Assembly: GCA_022579005.1 (NCBI GenBank)
Contig: MU401503.1
Location: forward strand, 82,875 to 146,874
Reading direction: 5' to 3'
DNA from: Poronia punctata
Taxonomy: Eukaryota > Ascomycota > Sordariomycetes > Xylariales > Xylariaceae
Length of the DNA stretch: 64,000 bases
Shown: in pieces, positions 37,530-48,002 of the stretch
Layout: every line of letters begins with the position of its first letter
How positions within the stretch are numbered: the stretch's first letter is position 1
Translations under genes and position numbers: made by a program
Notes under the pieces: model-generated
Seen by the model: the letters and a program-made list of their open reading frames with translations, nothing else
What the model was told of the DNA's origin: nothing
The model's database searches: none

Positions 37530-38987
37530 CTAGGAACTGTTGAATTCACTTTTCTTTCTTCGAACAAGGGCTGTCAAGCGCTCGTCACTCCCATATTCTC
37601 CCAGTGCCCTCTCTCTCCATGTCGTCCAATCTTGGTCAACCCCAAAGATTTCAAGTATCGCATTTGCCAACGGCAAAGCATACGACCATTCGGGCTCCAA
37701 GGCCAGACCCCAAAAGAACCTCCTCACTTTTTCATCAGTCATCCAGCCGGCTAGCCCCTTTTCCCTCATCGCAGCCGCTAAAGCAACATCATCCACGCTT
37801 AACGAGACCCTACCACCACATAGGGCACTCATATCAGCAGTAACAAGTGGCGGACTAAAGGCCTCACTTCGAGGTACGACACGTGCCATCTGCCAATCAA
37901 TAATACCTGTAATGTTGAGGTTTTTATCGACGAGTAAGTGGTCGCCTTTGTCGTCGACATGCTTTAGAAAGAACTTCTCCGGGACTTGATCTTGCTGGGC
38001 CAGTTGTACCGCGTTATCTTTCAGAAAGCGGTATACCAAATACGCTTCGACGGGATACTCCGTATAGAGCTGACTGTCTGCAATTAACGATAAATACTGC
38101 TCAGCAAACGCAGTATAATAAGAACTCGAAGTATCAAACGGCCCTTCCGGCGTAAGGACGACAAATCTGTCGCTCGCCACTGCTGATACCTCAATGCTAG
38201 ATGACTGCAAGCACAAAGACCCGGCTTTTGGCCACGGGTGTTTTTCCAACTCGGCCAGGATATCAGCAAGGGCATTCCAGACCTTCATCTTCTCCTCTCG
38301 AGTGGCATCGTTGCCCGACACTCCTTCGCCTGTCCATGGTCGTCCGGGTAATTCTTCGACGAGAAGAAAGCTTACGCCGACACCGTGGTCATCAGTCCCA
38401 GTGATACCATAACCAAAAGCTCGAGGTGCCGGCACCGCAGGGATATTCTCGAGAAACTCCAAGGTTGCGTACTCGCTGAGTATCAGGTAATCCGCCAAGA
38501 AAGATGGGAGTCCAACAGCGAAGCTCGCAACCCGAGGAACTCGCATTAGCTACGAGGCAGAGCTGTTGCGGAAGCGGATGCGGGCGTAATAGTTGGCGCT
38601 TCCTATAAGAGCGTCCGGGCCAACTTTAGAAAAGTGCTCGAGGTTGCAACTCTTGCCGTTATTAAGTCTGGAGGCGTATTTGCATACGGCCTTGTCGTTG
38701 ATCTAAGACCGGAGGCGATCGATCTCTTCAACAATCTGCGACACGTAGGCTGCATCATCCAAGATCTGCTAGTCCAGTCGCATTAATATTGGAATTAGAG
38801 CTCTTCCATGAGCCGCCGCGAACTAAGTAGAAGGAAGACCAGTTTCTCTTACGTCGCTGCACTTGTGGAAAGAAGGAGACATGTGAGTATAGCACAGGTA
38901 ACGATTACACCTATTGCACCCACCGGCTGCCCTGGCGCTTGGTCTTTTGCATTCCGGGACTGAGCAGGTGAAAAATCCGGGCGTCAT
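37530..38987 (-). pseudogene. Broken zinc-finger plus aminoglycoside-phosphotransferase-fold (APH) kinase-like gene
   Basis: One uninterrupted frame runs from an ATG at 38987 to the stop at 37530, except for four TAG codons (38825, 38771, 38705, 38552, each first base on the minus strand). The N-terminal part has a Cys/His zinc-finger pattern (CSVPEC, CNRC, CYTH, HKC). A linker with VCKYASRLNNGKSCNLEHFSK and the start of the APH fold (SANYYARIRF) follow. After the fourth stop an intact 338-codon ORF (ATG at 38546) holds the rest of the kinase fold: LRVPRV-like start, YATLEFLENIPAVPAPRAFGYG, the Brenner-like KHVDDKGDHLLVD and the metal-binding IIDW. Each TAG falls where a Trp would fit, with no TAA or TGA. 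The small-molecule substrate is unknown. A truncated protein from 38546 would lack the glycine-loop region, so I call it a pseudogene. Confidence 0.75.
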
Positions 38988-40078
38988 TGTGGTTATAGTT
39001 ATAGCCTTCAAATCCACCTGTCCCTTCTTACATGTCTACTCGTAGGTTAGGTGGCTTACATATTTTCTAGGTAACCTACCTTATTTAAATGAAAGTAGTT
39101 GTTGGCTTGAAAGATTGAAGCCGTTTTTTTGCAAACACTGCCGTTAGATGTACGTATGGTTTACTTTGCATAAATCATGCATCAAGTACAAGTTAGCTGA
39201 GAAAAAGAAAAAAGCGGCGAGCGCACCAACCTAAATACAGACGTAGGTAGTGCGTATGTACCTTGCTCGCCTCAGCAGCCGATCTTCCTTACGATCGTAC
39301 ACTTGCAACCCTACTCGTAGATTTCACCTCCAGCATCTTCAACACCCTGACATCCTGGGCAACGTAGGAGCCTCACCTACCTAATAATTTGCTAGTTGCC
39401 CTATACTCCCAGCTCAATACTCGTAGGTAAAAATGAAAATTCCTCAGAATCCATCCTATTTCCAATCGTGCCAATCTGCTATACGAGTACCGTAACAAAA
39501 AAAAAACCAACAAAAAAAAAAGTGGACAAGGACCCTGTCCCTGTTATTAGGTACCCGCTACATATCATACGGGTCCAGCTGTTACGGAAACGCGCTACTG
39601 GTCTATCGGACACCAGGGGTCTGTTTGCTTTTTTCATGCCGTCACTGCCGGGTCTACCAAATAAAGGTGAGTGGGTGAAGCTAAATTGTGTTACCTAGGA
39701 GCTCGTACGATACATGGATGATTCTGGCCATATTCGAAGGTCCAAATACATGAGTGGCAGCAGTTCATATGTGCGTCTTGACCCAGCTTGCATTATTGCT
39801 GATCTGGTGACCTACGAGTACGTGCGTAGTAGGTAGAGGTGTATAGACTTGCTAAAGTCGCCGGCGGCATTTATTACTGTTGAAAACTCAACACATCTAC
39901 TTGAACATTGCTGAACAAGTAGTACTAATAGTTATTTATACTTTAAGAAACTAAATGAAGCCTTGCCATCCTTTACGTATTCAACCCCGGCTAGCTATAA
40001 CGCAGAAAACGCCTTTCCTTCCTTAAGCTGTCCGTATTCCGGTTTGCCCAAATCCCATAATGTGAAGCGCGTCAGCAC
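38988..40078. other. Intergenic: upstream of the pseudogene, DGAT2 3' flank
   Basis: AT-rich with A-runs (39500-39525). Copies of the TACTCGTA/TACGAGTA motif lie at about 39037, 39312, 39419, 39484 and 39813. No gene seen. Confidence 0.6.
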
Positions 40079-42061
40079 TCAAGGCAGAATACGCATCTCC
40101 TCTTTTCTATCAGGGGCAAATTCATCCTTATATCGGTCCCAGAGCTTCTGTAGCTCGGCCACGTAAAGGCCATGTAACCTGTTCACCTCCTCCGGATTCA
40201 CCGAAGATGACTGACGCACTTTAATCGGAGCTCCTACCACCACATTAAGGGGTGTCCGATATGGCATCAACCCCACGTCGTAGTTGAAGATGCCCCGTCC
40301 GTGAAGGAATGGCAGTGTGAACTTCCATACCTTCAGCAGGAACATTTGAATCCTGTGCATGTAAGGGTGTTCATGGGGTTGTAGTTGATCGTAGAGATTA
40401 TTCTCGCCAAAAGCCAGGACAGGCACGAGGTCCGCTCCGCAGCGGATGGCCAACTTGATGAACCCTTTCCGCTCTTGCAAGATGAGACGCATCATCCCCG
40501 GCTGTGCTTCCAAAGACTCTCTAGCCCCGCCGACAACAACAGTGACAGCACGGCCCATGCCTTCGCCGTTGGAACCACCCCTGGTGAGGTTATTGACAAT
40601 GCCCTCTTTAGAGACTGATTGTATACCCATCCCCAGAACATACTCGCGATAAAAGGGAATTCGGAAATTGGAATCCAACGTTAATAGACTGTTGGTGATT
40701 CCCGGAAACTTCTCCGAGAACCCAAGCGCGTCCGTGGCAAAAGCCGCCCATGCGCCATGAGAGATGATGCCATGGGGATGATAGCCGAATATGTATTTCC
40801 GTGTTGGAGGTAGATCATGCGTCTTATGAAGCCTAGCAGGGAAATAGTCCGCAAAGAAATGCCATATATAACTCCTGCGAAATCGTTCAGACCGGTGCTT
40901 ATGGAGGCCATCTGTTCCTGCTTTGGAATTGAGCACCCGCAAGAGGTAAAAGAGCAGTAGCGGCCAGAGAAAGGGAATGGCACAGAACCAGAAGAATATC
41001 GATACCGTCCCAACAATGCTTAATGAATGCATCAAAACAACCAGCGTTTGGCCACGGCGTTTCAATGGCACATTCCACGGTACCCATCTGATACCAGCCT
41101 TCACCGGTGCATTTTTCGGAGGCCGGTGAACCTCTTCCATATCATCAAGCTCAGGATATGAATCGTCGGCATCATGATCTCTATCGTCGTATCCATTTTG
41201 TAAGCCATTTTTGACAACCGAGGCGTAACTGATGCCGTCTTGGGTCTCATCCTCCGGGGCCCGACCAGAATCGGCTTCTGCGATACCATTCGTCTTGCGC
41301 AACGAACCATCGTCCGCAGGTGTTTGCCCGTTCGACAGTTGTGTAGACATCCCGTCGACGTTGACATAGGATTCTTCCCTTTGTGGGAGATCAGGCGATC
41401 GGCTGTTCTGTCGCTTAAGTGTTATATTCGCTGGTCCCATCTTATTGTCTATTTGGTCGGCCATTACTGAGTTGGTAGGTACTTCGTGGGGCGACGTCCG
41501 CCTCCAGAAAGGACGCGGCGCGCTGGGTTCTCGGCTCGGCCCCCTCGGAGTATGCGATAGACGCGATGCAATATGTGGCGTGTCTAACGTAGGGGGTATT
41601 GGCACGTTCCGTGGTCCTCTTTCTGGGCTGCAAGAGACTGGCTCTGCTTCTGTGTGCAATCGCTTACTCTCGGGTGGCACTACCTTACCAACGAGCGTTT
41701 CAGCAGCAGGGCTATCGTGACTTTCCTGGCTAGTCTGTCGACCGTCAGTATGTCTGATTCTTCAGAGTAATGCTACTGGTAGCTCTAACGCTAGTTGGAT
41801 TCGGGCGAAAGTCCTCTCTCGCGGGGGCCGATTCTGCTTCAAGAGCAGAATACGTCTCGCGACTCAAAGTACTTGACTGGCTACTTTTCTTAGGAGCTGA
41901 TTCAGGGTCAGCTCTTTCATCGAGACTGTTTGCCGCTTGGCGCTAGGGTCAAGATGTACGTCATGTCTGATTGTTTGCAGATCTTCTGGGCGGATTTACC
42001 ACTGGTGTTTGGGGAATTGGGGGATTTGCGACGCAGTAGAAGGAGGGAACGAAAGAGACAT
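40079..42061 (-). CDS. dga1: Diacylglycerol O-acyltransferase type 2 (DGAT2)
   Basis: Model with three exons, 42061-42000, 41925-41790 and 41734-40079, gives 617 aa. The enzyme core is in exon 3: a hydrophobic double span (about SLSIVGTVSIFFWFCAIPFL), the catalytic YHPHG motif (about residue 384), a GGARESLEAQPGMM motif and RKGFIKLAIRCGADLVPVLA. This enzyme makes triacylglycerol from diacylglycerol and acyl-CoA in the ER and at lipid droplets. The open frame extends upstream of the first internal ATG (41464) without another ATG. Two small upstream exons with good splice signals (GTAAAT donor; TACTGAC branch) supply one. A shorter 461-aa protein starting at 41464 is the alternative. The catalytic assignment is firm, the N-terminal exons are inference. 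Confidence 0.85.
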
Positions 42062-43113
42062 ACACAAGTAGAAATAACGAGGGGCGATACGGTCTGTTTT
42101 GGATTGTGCAATTCCAGGTACGGACGGATCGGCCATATGCTGCGACCTTGCGCGATGGGTTTAAATTCGTCTCAGCGTGGAAGAGCCGGCCCGCTCATTG
42201 CAGGTGCAGGTGCAGGTGCAGGCAGTAGGGCTGGAGCGGAAGGCACCGACGATGTAGACGACTTAAATCACCCTGCAGTCAGTTGGTTTACCTCCGTAGA
42301 GTATATTCAAACCAGAATTCAGGTAAATGAGGGTAGATTTGGAATTTCATGCATGCACTGCAGAGAAAGACGTATTCCGGATGGTTATAGATTGATGCTG
42401 CCTAAGCTTAGGAGAAAGGAGAGAAAGTATGCGAGAGCACAAAGTGTCGAACTTCCGACGTTGGTTGGGCCACGCAAATGTAGAACAAGAAATGACGTTG
42501 TAGCGCAGCGAGGTACGACCTTCGAAATGTCACCACAGTGTTTTATTATAAGGTGACGCACTGTAGACGCACACGTGCACCTTTGGAGTTCGTACCAATG
42601 GCTGGGAATAACGACATGCGCCTGTTCCCGTTTACAACAGCTGAAAACGGATTCTAGCCAATCAGCAAATACGAGTCCGGTCTGAGACAACCTCATCTCG
42701 ACTGGCCAGCTATTTTTACTTGTAAACTACACGTACACGTAGATAAACTTTGCCCTTGACCTCCTATCTTCCATATATAAAACTCGAATTTTCAGGATGA
42801 AAAGAGCAGGCAGGCATGCCTACAATTAATTGGTAAAACGAGGACCTTTCTGTCCGATTTGGTGGTATCTGCGGCAACTATGTTACAAAGGGGTCTAGAT
42901 CTAGACTCAGCCCATCAACTGCCAGTATGCAGTTACGAGTGCATAAGCACTCACTCCGAGTACATAATGGTTACCTAGTAACCTAGAGGTACTCGTAGGT
43001 AGGTAAGCAGAGAGATCAAAGACACGCAAATAAGAATCTTCCACCCCGGACGAAGCTCGACTCCTCTCGCGTCTGTCTATCTGCCGTCCGTCCGTCCGTC
43101 CCTTCCATCCTCT
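42062..43113. other. Intergenic: DGAT2 promoter and 3' flank of the membrane protein gene
   Basis: Contains a GCAGGT hexamer run (about 42201-42223), a CATATATAAAA TATA-like sequence (about 42773) and a TACTCGTAGGTAGGTA copy (about 42990). No gene seen. Confidence 0.55.
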
Positions 43114-45054
43114 CTACATGTAGGTCCAGCTGTTGATGTATACGTTATTCTGACGTTCGAGCTCTGTCGCGGATAATGTGGCGCGGAAAGCGTCGCCGGA
43201 ATCCTGGGCTCCGTTTCCGTCTTGACCACCCTGAGTATCCGTCTGTGTCTGTGTGGTCGTGTTCTGGACTTGGTTGTCGCTAGTGGTACCGGTAGTGCTA
43301 GTACTGGTAGCATTGTTGGTGTTGTTGGCGTTATTATTTCCTCCATTTCCGTCATGTCCATGCCCACTGCCAATGCCAATGACAGTGCCGGTACCGGTGC
43401 TGCTGACGTTGTTACCGTTGTCGGTGATATCGTTCATGTTTCCACCATCTCTATCGCCATCGCCGATACCAGCATTGCTGGCGTTGTTACCCTTGCCGGC
43501 ATTATCGTTCCCATTTCCACCATGTCCATCACCAACGCCAGTGCCAGCATTATTACCCTTGTCGGTGTTGTTATCATTCTTATTCCCAAGCATTCCATCA
43601 AGTTCATTAACAACCCCAAAGCTTCTTCCATGACCCTGGATCATCATCTGAGTACCCGGGTTTCCCGGCGTCAAAGTCGGCGGATGAATGCTTCCATCGA
43701 GGGCGGTAGATCGCACGGATGACTGCGATTGAGACTGCGGCACATGGGCAGACGAGCTTACGGGTTTACGTACAGGCGGAGGTCTGAGTCCTTGCGTATA
43801 TCCCTCTCCGGCTTCGACTCCCGAGTCGAGTTCGACGTATGGGCGTTGCTGTCGTGGCTGGGGCTGTGGTCGCGCTCCCGTGGTCATGGATCTAGGTGGT
43901 GGGGGTATGAATCCTTGTGCGTACCCGCGTCCGTGTCTGGCTACGTAGCCGGTTTCTGTTTCAGTGTAAGGCGTGTCAAGTTCGTAGTCAATCGGCTGCT
44001 GTGGTCTCGGCTGCGGCTGTGGCTGTCGATGCGGTGGTGCGTAACGAGAAATAACCGCAAGGTCTGTCGGATAGGTCGGCTGCGTGGACTGGGGGCGCAT
44101 GGGTCCGACGGTGGGCTGTCCGTGATGTTGGTTCGGGACTGTGGGACGGTGAAGCGGCCATGATTCTCGGGGGTTGTGAGCTGGACCTACTGCTGTTGTT
44201 TTGGATCGACGTCAGTACCTGGACATACTTACTGGGTCTATAAACAACGATGAAAAAGATACTACCTAGGTTAGGTGCTTACCTTGAGGTGCGGCAGCGG
44301 CAGTCCTGTACTCCGCTCCCAGTGCCGTTCCCGTTAGAGGGGGTGATCCGGGACTTCCACCAACCGACTTCTCCCTATCATTCCCACCAGGCAAAGGTCC
44401 AGGGCTTTCAGCGCCACGAATCGATGACATACGCTTCGAATGACGACGTCGACGCACCATCCAGAACAGCAGTCCGAGTAGTGCCACGCCCGCCACGCCG
44501 CCACCCACGCTTACGCCGATGAGAGTATGCGGGCTCAAACTAGTATCCTCGGTGCCGGCGCCCGGAACGTCAGACGGACCGACAGTAGTAGTGGTGGCAG
44601 TAGGGACGGAAGTGGAAGTCAAAAATGTAGTGGCGAGAATAGTCGAGGTCAACAGTGTACTCTGCGCGGTCGTGGAAGCAATCTCGGAGCTGGGGGACGA
44701 AGAATCGCTACCATCCGATGTCGAAGTCGACTTCCCACTCGAGTGTGAAGTGGACGTAGGCGAAATTCCCGGGGTTATAGTGACTGGAATAATGACCGTA
44801 TGAGGGGTCGCGGTCACCACGACCGTCGATACTTTCTTGGTAGAAGTCGATGGTTTACTCGTGCTCGTGTTCTCATCATCGCCATCGCCATTGCCATCAC
44901 CGTGCTGAGATGCTAAAGTCGCAGCGATGCAAGGGTCCTCATCATCCATGTACTCGCAAGGGTTTACATGGCAACAAATATCTGTACCATCACATCTGTA
45001 CTGATAAAAGCTCCCGCATGCGGGCGTCCTCGCAAACGCTTGCCACAAATCCAT
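43114..45054 (-). CDS. Single-span membrane protein with Cys-rich/Ser-Thr-rich ectodomain and long N/G/D-rich tail (5' end unresolved)
   Basis: Two exons are visible, 45054-44283 and 44189-43114 (614 aa from the ATG at 45054). A 93-nt intron with GTAAGC donor joins them in frame. The first exon has a short Cys-rich part (TPACGSFYQYRC, ICCHVNPCEY), a Ser/Thr-rich stalk likely to be O-mannosylated, and one membrane span (LIGVSVGGGVAGVALLGLLF) followed by RRRR. The cytoplasmic tail is Pro/Gln-rich, then made of irregular Asn/Gly/Asp-rich repeats, and ends in DAFRATLSATELERQNNVYI. The layout resembles fungal Mid2/Wsc-like wall sensors, but no defined domain is recognised. A signal peptide is expected and missing, so a further 5' exon probably lies between 45060 and 45500; I could not place it. 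Confidence 0.7.
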
Positions 45055-46877
45055 CGCGTCTGCACTTGTTGAAAGGTTACGAAGATGTCTGAAACCCTAT
45101 ATGTGTGTTGATGCGTGCGGGTACGAGGTGTTGCAAGCGGTAACCAACTACCGACAGTACCAAAGGGGATAATAGAAGGGGGGGGGGGGGGACCGAGAAG
45201 TAGTGGAACTGCAGGAGATATGAATCTTGTTAAAGGAGAGAGAGAGACGAGAGATCCGAAATCCCATAAGTTAGTTTATTGCACGCACACCAGCAGAGTG
45301 TAGTGTAGTGTAGTGTGGTGTTGTGTTGGGTGAAGAAACACAACAACAAGGCTGGTGTGGAATGATGGAAAACACCAACTCCAAGTAAGTAAAGAAGTAG
45401 GTATCAACCACGAATTTGTAAGGAGAGAAAATATAATTTTTTTTTTTCCCTCCATACATCAGATGAAGGTCAATAGCCCACCAACACCATTGACTGAGAG
45501 GAAAGAAAAAATGTTTGTATGTACATACCTACATGTAGTAGGTGGCCTTCCTTGCCTTTAGTAGTGCAGGTAGGCCTAGTAGGTACCACACACTCCATAA
45601 GGTAGAATGTGTCAACAAACATTTAACCACAAGACACTATCGTAGTAGTACAAGAGCGGTTTTATTCGGGTTTTCTTCGTCCACTCGCTCGCTCTACTAG
45701 GTTTAGGAGGTAGGTATTTCATACGAACCACTTAATGTAGGACAGACAGACAGACAGTGGAGGAGAATAGGTTAAGTAAGGTAAGGCTACCCACGTGGCC
45801 CCTTGGGAAAACGAAAAGAGTAACAGTAACATGAAACTGGGGTATATGTACCTCTTTTGGGTATTATTGTTTGCTATTGCATTGCATTCATCATTGTTGT
45901 TGTTGTTGTCGAAGGAGGAGGAGGAGTCGACTTTACTACCTTATTTACCTTGCTTGGATTTCGTTTCAATGGAGGACCACTGCGTCAATGACTCTCTTCC
46001 TTTACCTACCTACTTGGCCTCGTCTAGACTAACTAGGAAGTTGTGGATATTCTCGCTTCACCCTTTCGAAAAAGGCTTCAACTTTCAATGGGATGTTTGA
46101 TAACAACTTTGCCTGATTCCATCATACTAACTGCAGACGTTCATCTCCATTTTACTCCATTATTCGAATTTAGTTCACTTAAATGATTATGATGTATTCA
46201 GCCTGTCTATTTACTCAATGGGAGGCTTGGCAAATATATATACCTATATATACACACATATATGTCTGGTTGGTTCAGAGAAGCCATTCGCGCATCTAAT
46301 GACGGAGATTCGATACGGAAGGAACAATGGGGCTCGGAATCCGGAATCCGGAACCCGGTGTCAGTGGATAAGGTAAGTAAGTAGGCAGTTCCACCTTCAA
46401 CAGCATCGGCCCCAACTCAGTGAGGTCTATCTGGATGCTATAGACGACATGAATATGTAGAGGCTTGTCCGTTGGTGTCTTATCGTCATAAAAGTAGGCA
46501 GGTAAGTAAGTAAAGGAGACAGGCCTTGAATGTTACTGTCATTGATTCTAATATATGTATAGCGTGCGAGGATAAGGGGGGCGTTATGATGTGGTTATGA
46601 AGTAGGTGGCAAACGGTTTTTATTTTTTTGACTATGGAAATATCACAGTAGAAACTTCATCATAACTCGTCAAGGTGACATTGGACAACGTACGTACTCG
46701 AATAACGACACGAACAGGACGAGTAAGATAGAAACAGAACTTTCAACCGTGGTCTGTAGAGATAGTCGGCGTGGTAAAGAGAGATTGATCGTAATGTCTT
46801 GGGAGAAAAAAGTGAATGTCCCAGCTTTCCCCCGTACATCTTGAAATAAAAAACCAAGGAAGATTGATATTCGTGGC
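45055..46877. other. Intergenic: 5' region of the membrane protein gene, lipase 3' flank
   Basis: Probably hides the first exon of the membrane protein. It also holds a G14 run, a TAGTG pentamer tract (about 45299-45321), a GACA tetramer run (about 45741-45757) and a T-run. No other gene seen. Confidence 0.5.
45178..45191 (+). repeat. G14 homopolymer
   Basis: Fourteen G in a row just upstream of the membrane protein gene. Length errors are likely here and would shift any exon read through it. Confidence 0.9.
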
Positions 46878-48002
46878 TCACGCTGCCAACTCCGATCCCC
46901 CTTGAGGAAGTTTCGACTTCAAGTCCTTTTTGAACAGCTCCATGAACTCGGTGATTCCTATTTCTGTCCAGTAATCGAGAACGTGGGTACATCCAAATAT
47001 ATCTTTCAACTGTTCGAAGGTGATGTTATCAGGGGGTTTCGTGCCCTCGAATTCCTGTCCGGGCAGAGGGACGTAGTCGATTCCCGACGGCTTGGGAAGC
47101 TCCTTAGCCAAGCTCACAATGCCATCCGCGATCAGGTTGTAGGGAAAGGTAAATGTGAGGATCTTTTTTAAGATGTTGTCCAGATTTCTGTCCTGCGAAG
47201 GGTCAAGAGACCATGCCTGTGGCACAATGTCATACTTGTTGAAGAAGTCGGCGTTGTAAACCTCATAGCTCGTGGTGGACGCGGGCGTCTTGGGGAACTT
47301 GGCCGCGTACTGTTGCATCAGAGCCGCGTTCCCCGGCGACACACCCGCCGATCCGAGGACCTTCACAGAAGCTGGGGGAGGCTGCTCCGCGGTGCACAAC
47401 GCCAGCGCTGTGACGGGCGCCAGCGCACCCCCGAGACTGTGACCGGCAATGACGATGTTGTGCGAATCGTCCAGCGACCGGAGGTATTGGTCCAGACGTC
47501 TTTCGCCCACCGACGTGTCTTCAACGTTACTCAAGACGTTCCAGACGCCGACACAGGTTCCCGCGCTACAGAACGCTGTGGACGGGTCGGAGTCCTGTGG
47601 TTTGGTAGACTGGGGCTCGGGAATGCCGTCCGAGTAAGGAGAGCACTTGCCGACCCAGTTGTTGAAATCAACGACCTCCCAGACCGCGAGGTCCTGGAAT
47701 ATGTCGGCAATCGAATTATCCTGGGTCCCTGCGATCGAAACGCACACGTTTTTCTGGTCGTCCACGGCGGCGAACCATACGTTGTCGGGACCGCCGACGT
47801 TGGTGCATTTGTTCCTCCACTTGAACACCCGGGGCCCGAATGTGATTTTCCAATTCCCCGGCAGATTTTGGAGTTTTGCCTTTAGGGTGTCTTTCATTAT
47901 TTTCTGCAGGTCCTGTTCGGGGCCCTGTACCCCGGACACGATGCCCGAGACCATAGAGAGGCAGTACATTTGCTGGAAAAGGTTGTAATCGAACTTCGAC
48001 AT
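46878..48002 (-). CDS. Class 3 lipase-like alpha/beta hydrolase
   Basis: Single exon, 374 aa from the ATG at 48002. The open frame extends upstream but only to a GTG. The nucleophile elbow GHSLGG lies with its Ser at about residue 189. An Asp in YNADFFNKYDIVPQ and a His in CTHVLDYW (about residue 340) are good candidates for the rest of the triad. No signal peptide is visible, so an intracellular acylglycerol or related ester hydrolase is inferred. The closest family is fungal lipase class 3 (Pfam Lipase_3 type). Confidence 0.85.
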   Translation of the reverse strand: MSKFDYNLFQQMYCLSMVSGIVSGVQGPEQDLQKIMKDTLKAKLQNLPGNWKITFGPRVFKWRNKCTNVGGPDNVWFAAVDDQKNVCVSIAGTQDNSIADIFQDLAVWEVVDFNNWVGKCSPYSDGIPEPQSTKPQDSDPSTAFCSAGTCVGVWNVLSNVEDTSVGERRLDQYLRSLDDSHNIVIAGHSLGGALAPVTALALCTAEQPPPASVKVLGSAGVSPGNAALMQQYAAKFPKTPASTTSYEVYNADFFNKYDIVPQAWSLDPSQDRNLDNILKKILTFTFPYNLIADGIVSLAKELPKPSGIDYVPLPGQEFEGTKPPDNITFEQLKDIFGCTHVLDYWTEIGITEFMELFKKDLKSKLPQGGSELAA

